In this document: piece after piece, positions 35,621 through 46,299 of the stretch
Numbering within the stretch: position 1 is the first letter of the stretch
How the letters are laid out: every line of letters begins with the position of its first letter
DNA from: Saturnia japonica
Lineage: Eukaryota > Arthropoda > Insecta > Lepidoptera > Saturniidae
DNA length: 64,000 nt
NCBI GenBank assembly: GCA_033032175.1
Contig: CM065304.1
Location: 14,570,001-14,634,000 of the forward strand
Reading direction: 5' to 3'
The notes under the pieces: model-generated
What the model saw: only the letters and a program-made list of their open reading frames with translations
What the model was told of the DNA's origin: nothing
Database searches by the model: none
Position numbers and translations under genes: made by a program

Positions 35621-36119
35621 ATATCAATACTCCTTAGTGCTTTTGATTTAAATTACATTTTATTTTGACACATGTTTTAAAACTCAATCCGACTTTATTC
35701 AAAAAAGGTTGAACTTACTTAAAATAAGCAAACACTCTTTAAAATTGGAATGTCACTGTACTATATTAGTACCCCATTTGAAGCTTTCTAATCTTAAAGA
35801 AGTTATGCAATTTTAGGACACGGCCTCATAGGGACGTAGAGATCGAAATTTGAAATGGTAATGACTAGCACATATTGGTTATAAATTATACGAATAATTC
35901 CATATAAAAAAAAAAAACATGTAAAAACTATACATACTATTACTAACTTTATTATATTAAGTGAGCAATTCTTGTACATATATACGTAATTAGGTTTCTC
36001 GGAAACGGCTCCAACGATTTCCATGAAACTTTGCATTTATATAACGTTTTACATTCCAAGTTTACCTAGATTTGTGTTTTTCTTTTTTTGTTCATAAGAC
36101 ACCGACCACACCTCGGTTG
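35621..36119 (+). repeat. Interspersed repeat (second 'CGGTTGCCCAGATATTA' copy) with AT-rich lead-in
   Basis: 35940-36119 aligns with 5213-5395: AATTCTTGTACATATATACG, TTTCTCGGAAACGGCTCCAA, then CACCTCGGTTGCCCAGATAT. 35621-35939 is AT-rich with no coding content. Confidence 0.6.
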
Positions 36120-36945
36120 CCCAGATATTAATATAATAAAGTGGAAAAGTTATGTGTTTGTTTGTTTAAACACGTTAATCTCTGCAACTACCAGTCGGAT
36201 TCGAAAAATTCTTTTTTTATATGATAACCAGACACACGAGGAATAGTATAGGTTATATTATAACATTAGGCTACAGTTTCTAGCTAGACTTAAATATTGA
36301 TTTTTGTTACGTAAGTCGGAAGTCGAAGCCCTAGCGAACTGCTTTAGTCGCATGGTTAATGATACGTCAATACAATGTTTTACAAAATTATTGGTCATTA
36401 GTATATAAAAAAAAGACAGCGATAGCATATCTATCTCTATCTTTTATACATGAGCCACAATAAGGTATTTTGTATTTTTTTTTTGTTGAAGATGAAAAAT
36501 TAATTTATGAGCATTATTTGTAAGCAAGGCATATTAATCCTTACGAACAAAAGTTACTTCATCATAAAAACAATTTATAATAAAGATAAACTTCGTCTTT
36601 TACAGCATGTTATTTGGACGCATAGTGTGAGAGATAATACAAAATTAAATTAATTCAACACTCGGCTCGGGTCTATGTCTATAGTAGCAGTGGTCCAAGT
36701 CCGGTGAAGCTGTAAAAGCCGCAGCGGCTGTGTTTTAGGATAGGGCCCCTAAGGCTAACAGTGTAGTCAGTTAAAAAAAAAAAAAAAAAAAAAGTAGCAG
36801 TGGCGCGAACGAGCCGTGCGATGCCGCGATGTGACCATCTGGCCGCCCGATAAAAATATTGTCTTTATTGAAGTATTATAAATCATCTCAATCAGTGATT
36901 TCTTCTAAATTATATGCGAGTGAAACCGCGAGACACAGCTAGTAT
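36120..36945 (+). repeat. Interspersed element interrupted by a short retroelement
   Basis: 36130-36290 carries GTTTGTTTGTTTAAACACGT, CTGCAACTACCAGTCGGATT and CGAAAAATTCTTT, typical of a lepidopteran repeat start. 36915-36945 is the expected end, GCGAGTGAAACCGCGAGACA then CAGCTAGTA. The retroelement at 36694-36792 splits it, so insertion order can be read. Confidence 0.5.
36694..36792 (+). mobile_element. Short poly(A)-ended retroelement with 11-bp target-site duplication
   Basis: TCCAAGTCCGGTGAAGCTGT to GGCTAACAGTGTAGTCAGTT and a long A-run (from 36774). It is flanked by AGTAGCAGTGG at 36683-36693 and 36793-36803. It differs from other copies by about 13 extra bases, GTGTTTTAGGATA, in the middle. 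Confidence 0.85.
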
Positions 36946-37499
36946 TATTATATTATAGAGGTCTTTCATGTTGCATACATGTCTGCTACTATCTGAAGTT
37001 AAGTCTCTTAATTGATGACCACTTTTTCAGTACGAAAATATTCTCTTATATATACAAGTAACTAATTTTAGTTGTCTTTGCAAAGATGCTCCTGAATAAT
37101 TTTGATTAGTACTAAGCTAAGCCTCCTGATCCGGTAATTACAATTTTGTATGTAAAGTCGATTTACTGACGATAGTTGAACGTGACAACGCCATAAGAAA
37201 ATACTGATGGAATGGTATCATTTTTCAAAAGAAAATTTTAATTTTATTTGTTTGATAGATATTTTGTATGGATATAGAGAAGGAGGTAAATGGAAATGAC
37301 AATTGAATTGATCAAGTTACATTTATTTGTGCGCATAAATACAAATAGTTCTGTTAACTTATTGTTATAGTTTTGTCAATTATAGCATAACCTACAATCG
37401 CTGCACTAGCGGACCGATGCTATTTATTTTAATGATGAAAGCACGAATATTCGACAATATATCACTGAACATATATTTAATATCGAAAGAATCATTACC
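36946..37499 (+). other. Intronic DNA, no gene
   Basis: AT-rich; no exon, element or distinctive motif. Confidence 0.4.
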
Positions 37500-37805
37500 T
37501 TTATCGCCGCAATGATCGTTGCTATAAAAAATTGACACCACATTCACTTTTCACTGCACTTCATACTTGACGAAAACATGTAAATGTATTATTGTATAGC
37601 AGCTGTCCACGCGGACGCATCGCTCACTCAAGTAGGAGAGAGACAGATGTCGAACGCTGCCGAACGCGGAGGCCGATTGTGCCTCTTTGTCGCTAGTTCC
37701 GCGCTCTCGCTTGCACTTCAAGCCTTAAATGGAACGCCTCAAAGCGAGGTAACGCCGCATAAGTCATGTTTTTTCATGCGTGCAGCCGGCTCAATCGAAT
37801 TATAA
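37500..37805 (+). promoter_or_regulatory. GC-rich island upstream of the zinc-finger exon: candidate internal promoter
   Basis: 37585-37800 is clearly GC-richer than its flanks and carries GAGAGAGACAG and CGCTCTCGCTTGC GAGA-type motifs, common near insect promoters. A 73-codon frame (37584-37805) starts MYYCIAAV and includes MSNAAERGGRLCL. A donor-like GCGAG|GTAACG at 37748 would be phase 0, incompatible with the phase-1 exon at 38416, so direct splicing is excluded. A regulatory role is the simplest reading. Confidence 0.3.
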
Positions 37806-38415
37806 GACGTTGTCACGTCAAAAGTATTTTAAACAACCTTAATAAATTATCGAACTAAAAATAAATAATAATTTTAATGAATAAACCCCAACTGGTCACA
37901 GATCAGAGCCGTAGGTATTACATACTAAATTAAATTTACATAAAGTTAGAGATTTAAAATTTTTAATATGTATTTAAAAAATTGAAACTTCAGTTTAAAT
38001 ACTATGATGATTTACGCCTAAAACTATTAAAGAAATATTTAAAAAAATTAAAGTTTTTGTAAATTTCATTTAGTTCTTATACGCCTCTGATCATTGACCA
38101 AAGAACTTTATTTATAAAGCATGTTTTATAAATATATTTTTTAGATATAATTCTACTTTCTTATCTAGCACTGGCTATCGCTCTTTTTTCGCAAGTAAAA
38201 CCTAACCTGAACCAGCCACGTCTTCCGTGAATTGATCATCTACCTTAAGAATTTGGGTATTTTCGCAAAATGCTTTTCGGAACCCTAAATGGGCATATGC
38301 TTTCTCGTTCTAACTAATCACAGACATGAGAAAAATGTTTGAAATTATTGCACACGAAAAAAAACTTAATATGTAGATACAAAATTGTTATTGATAAGTT
38401 AAATTTTTGTTGCAG

Positions 38416-38543
38416 ACCAAAAGTACGCTGATGATAGTGGCAGTTCTGCGGGGTCAGTTAGCAAGGTTGCCACTATCTGTAAAGTGTGCGGAGACAAGGC
38501 TTCGGGCTATCACTACGGTGTCACTTCATGCGAAGGCTGTAAG
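38416..38543 (+). CDS. E78: E78 exon: first zinc finger of the nuclear receptor DBD
   Basis: Bounded by TTTTTGTTGCAG|AC and AAG|GTGAGT. The first two bases complete a split codon; then [17 protein letters not shown] leads into [19 protein letters not shown] and the P-box CEGCK. The four zinc-binding cysteines of finger 1 are C62, C65, C79 and C82 (numbering with the candidate first exon). The P-box is that of the NR1 group, which recognises AGGTCA half-sites. The sequence around the finger and its sequel are closest to E78/Eip78C; E75 and HR3 differ in the flanking residues. E78 is an ecdysone-inducible nuclear transcription regulator. The exon ends exactly at CEGCK|GFF, a classic nuclear-receptor intron site, in phase 0. 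Confidence 0.96.
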
Positions 38544-39164
38544 GTGAGTAATACATTAGCTTAACTGAGTTTCTTGCTGATTCTTCTCGATGAAAGTTTC
38601 TGTTTCCGAAACACTAATATTTAATATTAATAGCTAGGTTTTTATTTTATAAATTTAACCAATCCTAACTAATATTATAAACGCGATTGTGAGTTTGTTT
38701 GATTCTTTGTTACTCAATCACGCAAAAATTGCTAAACCGTATTAGGGTAAAACTTCGCACACAAATAACTTATATTTCGAAATAGGGCACAGGTTACTTT
38801 TTTCCCTGGTAAAAATATTTATTTTAGCTCTCACGAGTAAAGATGCGTGTATAGCTAGTATAACATAATTTGATAGCCTAACCTCTATTGCATTACTGCG
38901 TGATAGAGGCGATCGCATTGACCACTTAAACCGCATCCTACTGTAAGTAACTTTGAATGGCAACAAGTGAAATCCGTGTATGCCTATTGAAAAGTATTAG
39001 TCTGTGTGGAGTGGCGAACGTCATCAAGGATGCGTAATAATATTATGGATAATAATCTTGTTATGAATACGTATAAACAATGCTACTACAGCATCGTGCT
39101 CATACATGAAAGGTAAATTATGCAATTCGTAATAGTCTGCTACCTGTGGGCTATCGTATAGGGA
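38544..39164 (+). other. E78 intron 2, start; repeat fragments
   Basis: 38565-38610 is a fragment of the 'GAGTTTCTTGCTGATTCTTC' retroelement tail. 38665-38870 starts CTAATATTATAAACGCGATT and contains TCAATCACGCAAAAATTGCT, a common lepidopteran repeat start, ending in a reversed TAGCTAGTA-type phrase at about 38855. Confidence 0.6.
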
Positions 39165-40205
39165 CTGCATGTGGCAGCTTGTGCGACTACAGCCGAATCT
39201 TACCCAACTACCTGAACAGATGAGCAGACCACCAGCCCTATCAGTTGACTTGGCATCTGCAGAGTGTTCACAGATCCAGCAATTGGTGCCCAACTTTGTT
39301 GGTTCCTTCGCATGTGGTGAAATCATTCACAAAATTTCGATATCATTCCAGTCTATTACAATTTGATATGGTGAGAAATACGCCAATTGACTACATAAAC
39401 TTCTTCAGTTTGGAGCCATTTCTAAATAAAACGAAGGAAAATCTGTAAGGTTGAGTTCTTTTCGTTTTAACAGAAAAACTAAACTCAAGGCTATTGGTGA
39501 TAAGGCAGTGTAACTAGCACAAACACAGGGCTCGTGATGTTTTTAACGTAAAAAAACGATGCAAAAACCGTAATATTTACAGCTTCAGAAGCTTTTCTTT
39601 GTGAATACAGACAGTCCCATGTATTTTTATGTCGTTAAACGTGATAAAGGACTCTCTATCTCTAGCCGATGAGTCGTTGGATGTACTGAACGCCTTCAAT
39701 CAAGAGACCACATGAAAAGCTACAATATTGCAAAAACATTTTTTCAAAACCCTACATAAGAAGCATCACTTTTTAAGATCCTCCTTGCACGGGCTGCGCT
39801 TCAGAGTTGTATTTGGGGAAACTGAAGGTTTTGTCTGTGTAATCCAAGATCAGGTTATCAAAAATAATAATTATAGCAGATGTACCCTGAAAGACTGTGT
39901 TATCGATATTTGCCGCCTGTATCGCCTCTGGCTGTTTCATATTTGCTAACAATGAGTACTTATATAAATATAATCAAGCAGATAAAATATTAGACCAGGA
40001 GCTCGCTTTGAAGTACAAACTCGTAGAAGGAAAAGTGCCATATTAGCAGTACGACCCCAATATTGTGCTTGGGAATGACCGCGTACTGCTCAAGTAAAAT
40101 CGATTTATCATCACTGATAGAATTATTAGCGCAAATAAGCCCGACAAAGGAACCGTCGATCACTTCAAATAGAATGGCATTTATTTTAAACGTCAGCATC
40201 TCCTT
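39165..40205 (+). pseudogene. R4/Dong-like LINE polymerase, decayed
   Basis: Forward frames contain GETEGFVCVIQDQVIKNNNY, ICRLYRLW (Cys-containing segment 'CRxCxxxxET' degraded), then LALKYKLVEGKVPY, DPNIVLGNDRVLLK and ITDRIISANKPDKGTVDHF. These are, in order, segments downstream of the reverse transcriptase in a family of site-specific-type LINEs with a C-terminal restriction-like endonuclease. Stops occur between the blocks. Frames at 39169-39448 precede it and are of unknown origin. The clade name is from memory. Confidence 0.65.
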
Positions 40206-42149
40206 TGAATAAAATCTCGTGAAAACCGATGTAGATAAAAGGATATAATATTTTAATCTGACTCACGAGATTTCGGGAATGGCGAAGGTGATATCCACGG
40301 AATTACTCTTAATAGTGGTAAAAATACGTGAAAAGTCTAATTTTAAACAATCTCGACTATAATCTAAGGAAACTGGGATTACTTGGATACGTAAAACTTT
40401 AAAATATTCGACGTTTTATTTCCGTTTCTTACTGGAATTCAGCCGACTGGTCACATCGGTTGAAAATGCTTCTACCACTTAGTTTTCAGCTAAACTGATA
40501 TACAGTTACTAAATCAAATTCTTAGAATGCATAATAATGTGTATGTAAATAAAACAATAACGAAAATCAATACAAGACAAACTTCGTGACTCATTGGTAC
40601 AGTAGACAAAACGTGGCAGCAAATTTATACGTCTTGAGAAAATAGCTGTTAATTTTGATTGGAATTTTTAATATCTAAAAATGTATAAATGTAGAGTTGT
40701 GGGTGTGGAATAAAATATTCTTTATCTGTACTCTAGTAGATTACCAATAATCTTATTCTTCGTCGTCTTAAATATACAAATATTAATAATACACGTCTTA
40801 ACACGGCTAACGTCGTCACACCACCCCCCGTCCTTTGTCCTATTTCCTACCCCTTTCCTTCATATATAATATTGTTCACTCATATTCTTGGCTCGTTCAT
40901 AACCTCATCTCTTTTACATTGTGTTTCACTCTATAATAACTAATAAAACATACCATAGATATTTTAAGTTTTGTAAGCAAAGGTAATTCTATCATACATC
41001 CTACATAAATATAAATGTATAAAAAAGTATACATCAATTTTGTTGCCATAATACAAGCATTATTTAATTAGAAATCAAACAACAGTCAATTACATTATCT
41101 CATAAATATTATTTATTACTATAACATCATAGAAACCAAAAAAGTTAATACCATTATAATTTCTTAAAAAATAATAATTAAACAATATTTTGTAAATTCT
41201 ACATATATACGAGTTTGTATTGCAGCAAAACGAAAATTTTACATAATAAGGAGGCCTTCATTTCAAATATAAAAGAATGTATGTATGGAGTCCATACGTA
41301 TTATATTTTATATGTGAAAGAAGGAAACATTAGAATAGAAAATATTTCTGAATTTTGAATTTTACAAGTGTTCGTCCCATAATTGAAAGTCAACAACCGT
41401 CATCCAGATTATTTTTTAAATGGGTACAGGGTTATTACAGTATCCTATCATGTTTTGTGTTTCTACCATAGCTTTATATATATCATTATATTGTGTTGTA
41501 TAATATATTTCATTATTAATAATCATCAATTATTCATAATAATCATTCATCATAAATTACTCAGAGTATAACCGCAGAAGATAATAGTATCAAATCACAA
41601 AAACATCTTCACGACTGTACCACACTATTAACTTATCGTCTGCTACTATATCATATCGTTTTAACCAGAACATCAAAAGCATTAAAGTAAAAGAAGATAA
41701 TAATTGTAGTATTAAATATGATCAGTCATTATTTATTTACTAATTTATTAGAATATTGCAATAGATATTACGCAATGAGTAGACAGTAATTAAGCGAGAA
41801 GCGAGTTTCTCTGAGGGAAGCTATGACTCTGCTATAGCAATATCTTCATTTGTTAAGCTGACAAAAATGGTAACTTAAACTTCCTTCCAATTGGAATCTT
41901 TGTGGCTGTTATTACTTGCACCAACCACATGTAAGACGTTTGTTGTCGTGAATCAATTGAAGAGATCCCTGCGTCCTACGGCGTACAAACTTGACCCAAT
42001 ATACAAGCAAACCGTACTGTAATAATGAAATTTATTAAATCTGCAACGGTCTTGTTAATTGTTCTAGATTCTAGACCGATAGTGCACTATTTCATTGATT
42101 TGATACATTTCAATATACATGTGTCAATCGATAATAGATAAAGTGTTTT
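40206..42149 (+). other. Intronic AT-rich DNA, no gene
   Basis: Only AT-biased frames (e.g. 41383-41571). A C-rich run at 40820-40860 is unremarkable. No element boundaries recognised. Confidence 0.4.
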
Positions 42150-42480
42150 ACTTTTTTTAATACCACAATGGTGGCAAAGGAGCATGCAGTCCGCCTGATG
42201 GTAAGCGGTCACCGCAGCCTAGTAGGCGCTTGAAAAACCAGAAGCATCACATGCCAGTTGCCGACCCTTTAAAAACGTATTCACTACTTTTTTGAAGAAT
42301 CCCATACTGTAGTCTCCTGGGAAGACCTTAATAGGGAGTTCATTCTAAATCCGAAGCGTTCGCGGAAGGAAATTCCTCTGAAACCGAAGTCCACACCCAT
42401 CACGATTTTACGTATCAGTACTGCGTGTAGGTTGTTTTTCATGCTGTTAAAAGATCTGAACTTTATCCCTCATTACCATG
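42150..42480 (+). repeat. Lepidopteran repeat with 'CCGCCTGATGGTAAGCGG' motif
   Basis: GGTGGCAAAGGAGCATGCAG, TCCGCCTGATGGTAAGCGGT, CAGAAGCATCACATGCCAG, TTGCCGACCC, then GGGAGTTCATTCTAAATCCG and GAAATTCCTCTGAAACCG. The same family occurs reversed at 62311-62530. No protein is encoded. Confidence 0.7.
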
Positions 42481-42922
42481 TATATTAGCGGATTTTTTAA
42501 ATTTTATTAGAAACACAGGAACCAATTTGTTATCTTCTATCCAAACCAGACCCAATTATATTTTCCATATGATCACAGTCGTACCTGATATTAAGTAAAG
42601 ATGTGCCCAAAAGATCACTAAATAGAACTTCTGAAAGGTGTTTTTTGTGACAATGCCATATCTCCCTTCCTTTTTCATCAAAATTAATTATTAATACCTA
42701 CATTATTTATTCATGTTCCCCGCTATTGACGAAAAATATAGAAAGAATTTAAAATTAATGTTTAAAAAAACATTATAATCTATATTTATATTTAGAAGTT
42801 TACGTGTGATTAAATAATATAACTCAAAACAAGTTAATAAAAATTTAATAAATAAAATACCAATATTTAGTTAGAATATAGGAATGCTACTTCTAAAACT
42901 CTATCCCTAATGGCCACGCTTA

Positions 42923-44256
42923 GGTTGCCTGTCCACTGATGCGGAGCGAGGCTGCAGAGTTGTGTTACGGACTGTGTCTGTCCATTGAAGCTGAGTGAGG
43001 CTGCGGAGCTGTGTTGCGAGTCTTTCAAAGAGTACCGCACAGTGTTTCACGATTCGCAAATAGGGATATAGGCATCGAAAGTCGAAATTTCAATCTAATT
43101 TTTGTTTTGAAGGATGATAGATCATAATTCAAGACATACTTATTCTTAGATAAATTTCGATATAGATTCAAAATAGTATTGGAGAAAACATAATTAAATT
43201 TATTCTAATATGGAAAAATTCAAGTGCTGTTGTATTACTCGAAAAGTTATCATTCGAACAGCTTCTAGTGTAAATTTTGTTGTAGATTAAGGTGTTCGGA
43301 ATATAAAATAATAACAAATATGTCCGCCGTCGTTTGAGTTCTTTAGGTGCACAGTGGCTAATATTTCCGAGGTGTGTTTTTCAAAAAATAACACAATAAA
43401 TTTTGATTTTAGATAAATTGGGATGAAGTTAATACTTTTACAATACGAAAAGTTATCATTCGAACAGCTTCTAGTGTGTATTTTGTTGTAGATTAAGGTG
43501 TTCGGAATATAAAATAATAACAAACATGTCCGCCGCCGTTTGAGTTCTTTAGGTGAACAGTGGCTAATATTTCCGAGCTGTGTTTTTCAAAAAATAACAT
43601 AATAAATTTTGATTTTAGATAAATTGAGATAAAGTTAATACTTTTACAATACAAACAATGTTTTTTTTTCACTAGGTGGGCAAAATTCACTTTTTATTTA
43701 TTCTCACAAAACGGTTTAAACTGAGGAGTCTAAAATGTATAATGTATATATTAGCATACAAGAAGATATCCTGAATCCTAAATACAAATACACATGTCCA
43801 ATCATTTGCCGCGGCAACCTAGCGCACTTATTTATTTTTATTTGGGGTTCCCAGTAGCCTTATCTGTAACAGCAAGTACCCGTAGATCAACTAAAAGTTG
43901 CTAAATTATAACAAAATCAAAGTAAAAAAATTGATTTCATGTTATCGAAAAAAAAAATTTTTTAATATTGTAATCTGAAATTTGTATATTAATAAAAGTT
44001 GTTATGTTCAAAATTAGTAATTCAATTATTAAAAGTCAGATAGAAATTCCTTTCTCTATTTTTCTAATCTTGAATCACTGTGCTCCGCTTGCCCACTCCA
44101 TTTCCCCGTTCCGCATATAATATGTAGGAAATTTCAGTAAACCTTGCAAGCCCATGTCCACTGATGCGGAGCTGAGATTTTTATGCGATACTATTGGTCG
44201 ACAAAACTCCACAATCTCGCTCCGCTTCCTCGCTCCGCATTAGTGGATTGGCAGCC
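42923..44256. mobile_element. Non-autonomous TIR element with TTA target duplication (1,334 bp)
   Basis: Left terminus GGTTGCCTGTCCACTGATGC; right terminus, reversed, GGCTGCCAATCCACTAATGC; both continue GGAGCGAGG. They are flanked by TTA on both sides (42920-42922 and 44257-44259), consistent with a PIF/Harbinger-type element. Extra internal copies of the terminal motif lie at 42980-43020 and 44150-44175. There is no transposase. A tandem duplication occupies the middle. Confidence 0.8.
43240..43651. repeat. Tandem duplication, 2 x 206 bp
   Basis: Unit 1 (43240-43445) and unit 2 (43446-43651) both begin CGAAAAGTTATCATTCGAAC and end ACTTTTACAATA(C), with few differences between them. The two minus-strand frames ending in the same residues (HLKNSN-GGH-CYYFIFRTP) are products of this duplication. 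It lies inside the TIR element. Confidence 0.9.
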
Positions 44257-44559
44257 TTAATGTGTTCAATTTTCCTCCGCTTCTGAGCATGCCCAACTTT
44301 TATGTTATTACCATGATGACTGAGGACCCATGATTAGTACAATGTTGCTGTCTAACAAAATGATATCGCCAATCAGTTTGAAAAACATGACAGCTGTTAA
44401 ATTGCTTAGATTCTTTAATGTGCGATCAAGTAAAGTAAACTTTAACTTTACCGCTATAATGATAAAATAGAATAAATTATTCAATCTGACCAAATCTCTG
44501 GAGCTTATTAAGAGACAAAATAGGAAAATATGAAGGTGCATCTAGAAAAAATGTAACTG

Positions 44560-44964
44560 GTGAAGTCTGTAATTTTAGTGAAGACTACCGTGAGTTTAAG
44601 TATAGGACACATGGTTACTATACAACTATATATAATAATATTATCTTCAGATTATAATATAGGAGCTAAGGAAATTGAAAAATTAAGCAAATACCATCAA
44701 CTTAAAACTGAAATCAGTCGGTTGTGGCATACACAAGCGATTGTCATACCAATAGTAATAGGTGCAACAGGGATAGTAGCTAAAAGCATTCAAAATTACA
44801 TAGATAGATTAGACGTCACCATAGATAGACATTAGCATTCTACAAAAACAAGCAGACATATACACAACAACTATACTCAGTAAAGTGCTAGGAAATACAG
44901 TATTCGTACACAAAGCACAAACAGATCCAAATATACTAAATACACAACAATCATCTAATACACC
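44560..44964 (+). pseudogene. R4/Dong-like LINE polymerase C-terminus, interrupted by insertion
   Basis: Encodes KLSKYHQLKTEISRLWHTQA, then VIPIVIGATGIVAKS and, after the stop at 44833, a continuation in which ILQKQADIYTTTILSKVLG is visible. This is the last conserved block of RLE-type LINEs ('KYxxLKxEIxRxW...VxPIVIGATGxxxK', then 'ILxxTxxILxKVL'). The coding end is split by the insertion at 44965-46076 and resumes at 46077-46180. Confidence 0.7.
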
Positions 44965-46076
44965 ATTTTTTTTTTTTTTTTATTAACGTGGAGAAACCCG
45001 TCATGGATACACACCCGCCCGGGGGGACGAGTGCTTATGTGAAACTCCTACTCACAAAAACTCCACGGTGCACCGTCCGCCGCCGTAATGGGGCGACACG
45101 GGGCCTGCGGTTGCATACTACCGCGCCGCCCCGGTGGCAAGGCCCGGAAGGGCCGCCCGCTGACGGAGACACCCCGGTGCAAAACGAAACTGTCTCCCCG
45201 TCCGCCAAACCAGTGCAATAGGAAGACAGGCCCCCCGACCCATCTCCCCTTGGTTTGGCCTGGCAGGAGAAGGGAGGCGGATGAATCGCCCCTGTCCCCC
45301 ACCCACCCGGCGTTGGGTTTATTTATAGAGGTTTTCTCCTCTGCCTCTGCCATAATGTTTGGTATATGGCGGGGGTAAGGGGGCGAATGAACGCACCCCC
45401 ACCCCGCTAGCCCGGTTATGATTTTTTAACGAGGTTTTCTCCTCTGCCGTCCATGAAACGGCAGGAGAAGGAAGCGAATGAACGCACCCTCCCCCCACCA
45501 GTCCGTCGTTGGTTTTTTATAGAGGTTTTCTCCTCTGCCGTAATTAAGCTCCCATCCGTCCTCGACAAATCCAGCTTTGATTTTTTAACAAGGTGCTCAT
45601 CCTCAACCCTCTGGTTATTTTTTTAAGTGGTTTCCTTCCACTGCCCGTCCTTGATTTTTTATGCTGGTGGTTTTCTCCACCTCCGGCCAGTAATTTTTTA
45701 ACGAGGTTGTCTTCCTCGGTATTTTTTTAAGGTGGTTGTCTTCCACCATCCGACCGTGGTTTTTTAAAGGATGGTTTACTCCACCACAGTCCTTCCGTGA
45801 TTTTTTAAGGTGGTTTACTCCACCGCCGTCAGCGATTTTTTAAGGAGGTTGTATCCTCTCAATTTTTTATGGAGGTTTTCTTCCTCCTCCGCCGTCAAAG
45901 ACGAGTCCGTCCGTAGAGGACGAGCCGAAGTAGGTCCACTCTTGCCCCATCCCCTGTCTCCTCTGATGAGCAGAGGGGTACAGGGGAGGAACGCCGTCGG
46001 TCTGGTATTAGTCGCCAGTCATAAAGACTGACGTTGCCCGGGGCACACCACGAGGAGGTTCCAGACATAGTGCCCC
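44965..46076 (-). mobile_element. LINE 3' end inserted into another LINE, 15-bp target-site duplication
   Basis: It has a T-run at 44966-44982 (poly(A) tail on the minus strand) and GC-rich 3' UTR-like sequence. It is flanked by ATCATCTAATACACC (44950-44964) and ATCATCTAACACACC (46077-46091), direct repeats differing at one base. No conserved protein motif is found on either strand in the GC-rich part 45000-45300; the several overlapping frames there are GC-content artefacts. It contains the hairpin array listed separately. Confidence 0.85.
45327..45887. repeat. Array of 12 T-tract/hairpin units inside the LINE 3' end
   Basis: A unit of about 35-90 bases repeats: a 'GATTTTTTAA'-like T-tract followed by a short stem, a pyrimidine-rich 6-7 base loop and the complementary stem. 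Examples: AGAGG-TTTTCT-CCTCT (45327), AGTGG-TTTCCTT-CCACT (45626), GGTGG-TTTTCT-CCACC (45666), CGAGG-TTGTCTT-CCTCG (45702), GGTGG-TTGTCTT-CCACC (45731), GGTGG-TTTACT-CCACC (45809), GGAGG-TTTTCTT-CCTCC (45871). Stem bases vary between units while pairing is kept. Confidence 0.85.
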
Positions 46077-46205
46077 ATCATCTAACACACCGGACCCAAC
46101 CTACACAACTCAAACATCGAACACACAACAAGGAAGAGGACAGGGGCGAGGTAGAGGCACGAGAAAGAGAAGACTATAGATAAACACATAATAATGACAA
46201 TATAA
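46077..46205 (+). pseudogene. Distal coding end of the interrupted R4-like LINE
   Basis: Continues the frame broken by the insertion: SNTPDPTYTTQTSNTQQGRG then QGRGRGTRKRRL and a stop (about 46180). The Arg/Gly-rich basic tail suggests RNA or DNA binding. 46205-46290 (GTGGGCTACGGGACGGGGTA, CGACGTAAAGTCG) is probably its 3' UTR. Confidence 0.6.
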
Positions 46206-46299
46206 ATACCTTTTTTTTCTGTGGGCTACGGGACGGGGTATTTATTAAAACCGACGTAAAGTCGAGATTGTGTGACAATCAACAAGTATATATTAATTA

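Noticed and set aside
37584..37805. Possible first coding exon of E78 (MYYCIAAV...)
   Set aside because: Its only reasonable donor (37748) is phase 0 whereas the next exon begins in phase 1.
43287..43690. Two paralogous-looking minus-strand small proteins sharing a C-terminus
   Set aside because: They result from the 206-bp tandem duplication within a non-coding TIR element.
44988..45378. Four overlapping GC-rich frames on both strands
   Set aside because: They lie in the 3' UTR-like part of a LINE with poly(A) tail and target duplication; lack of stops reflects GC content.
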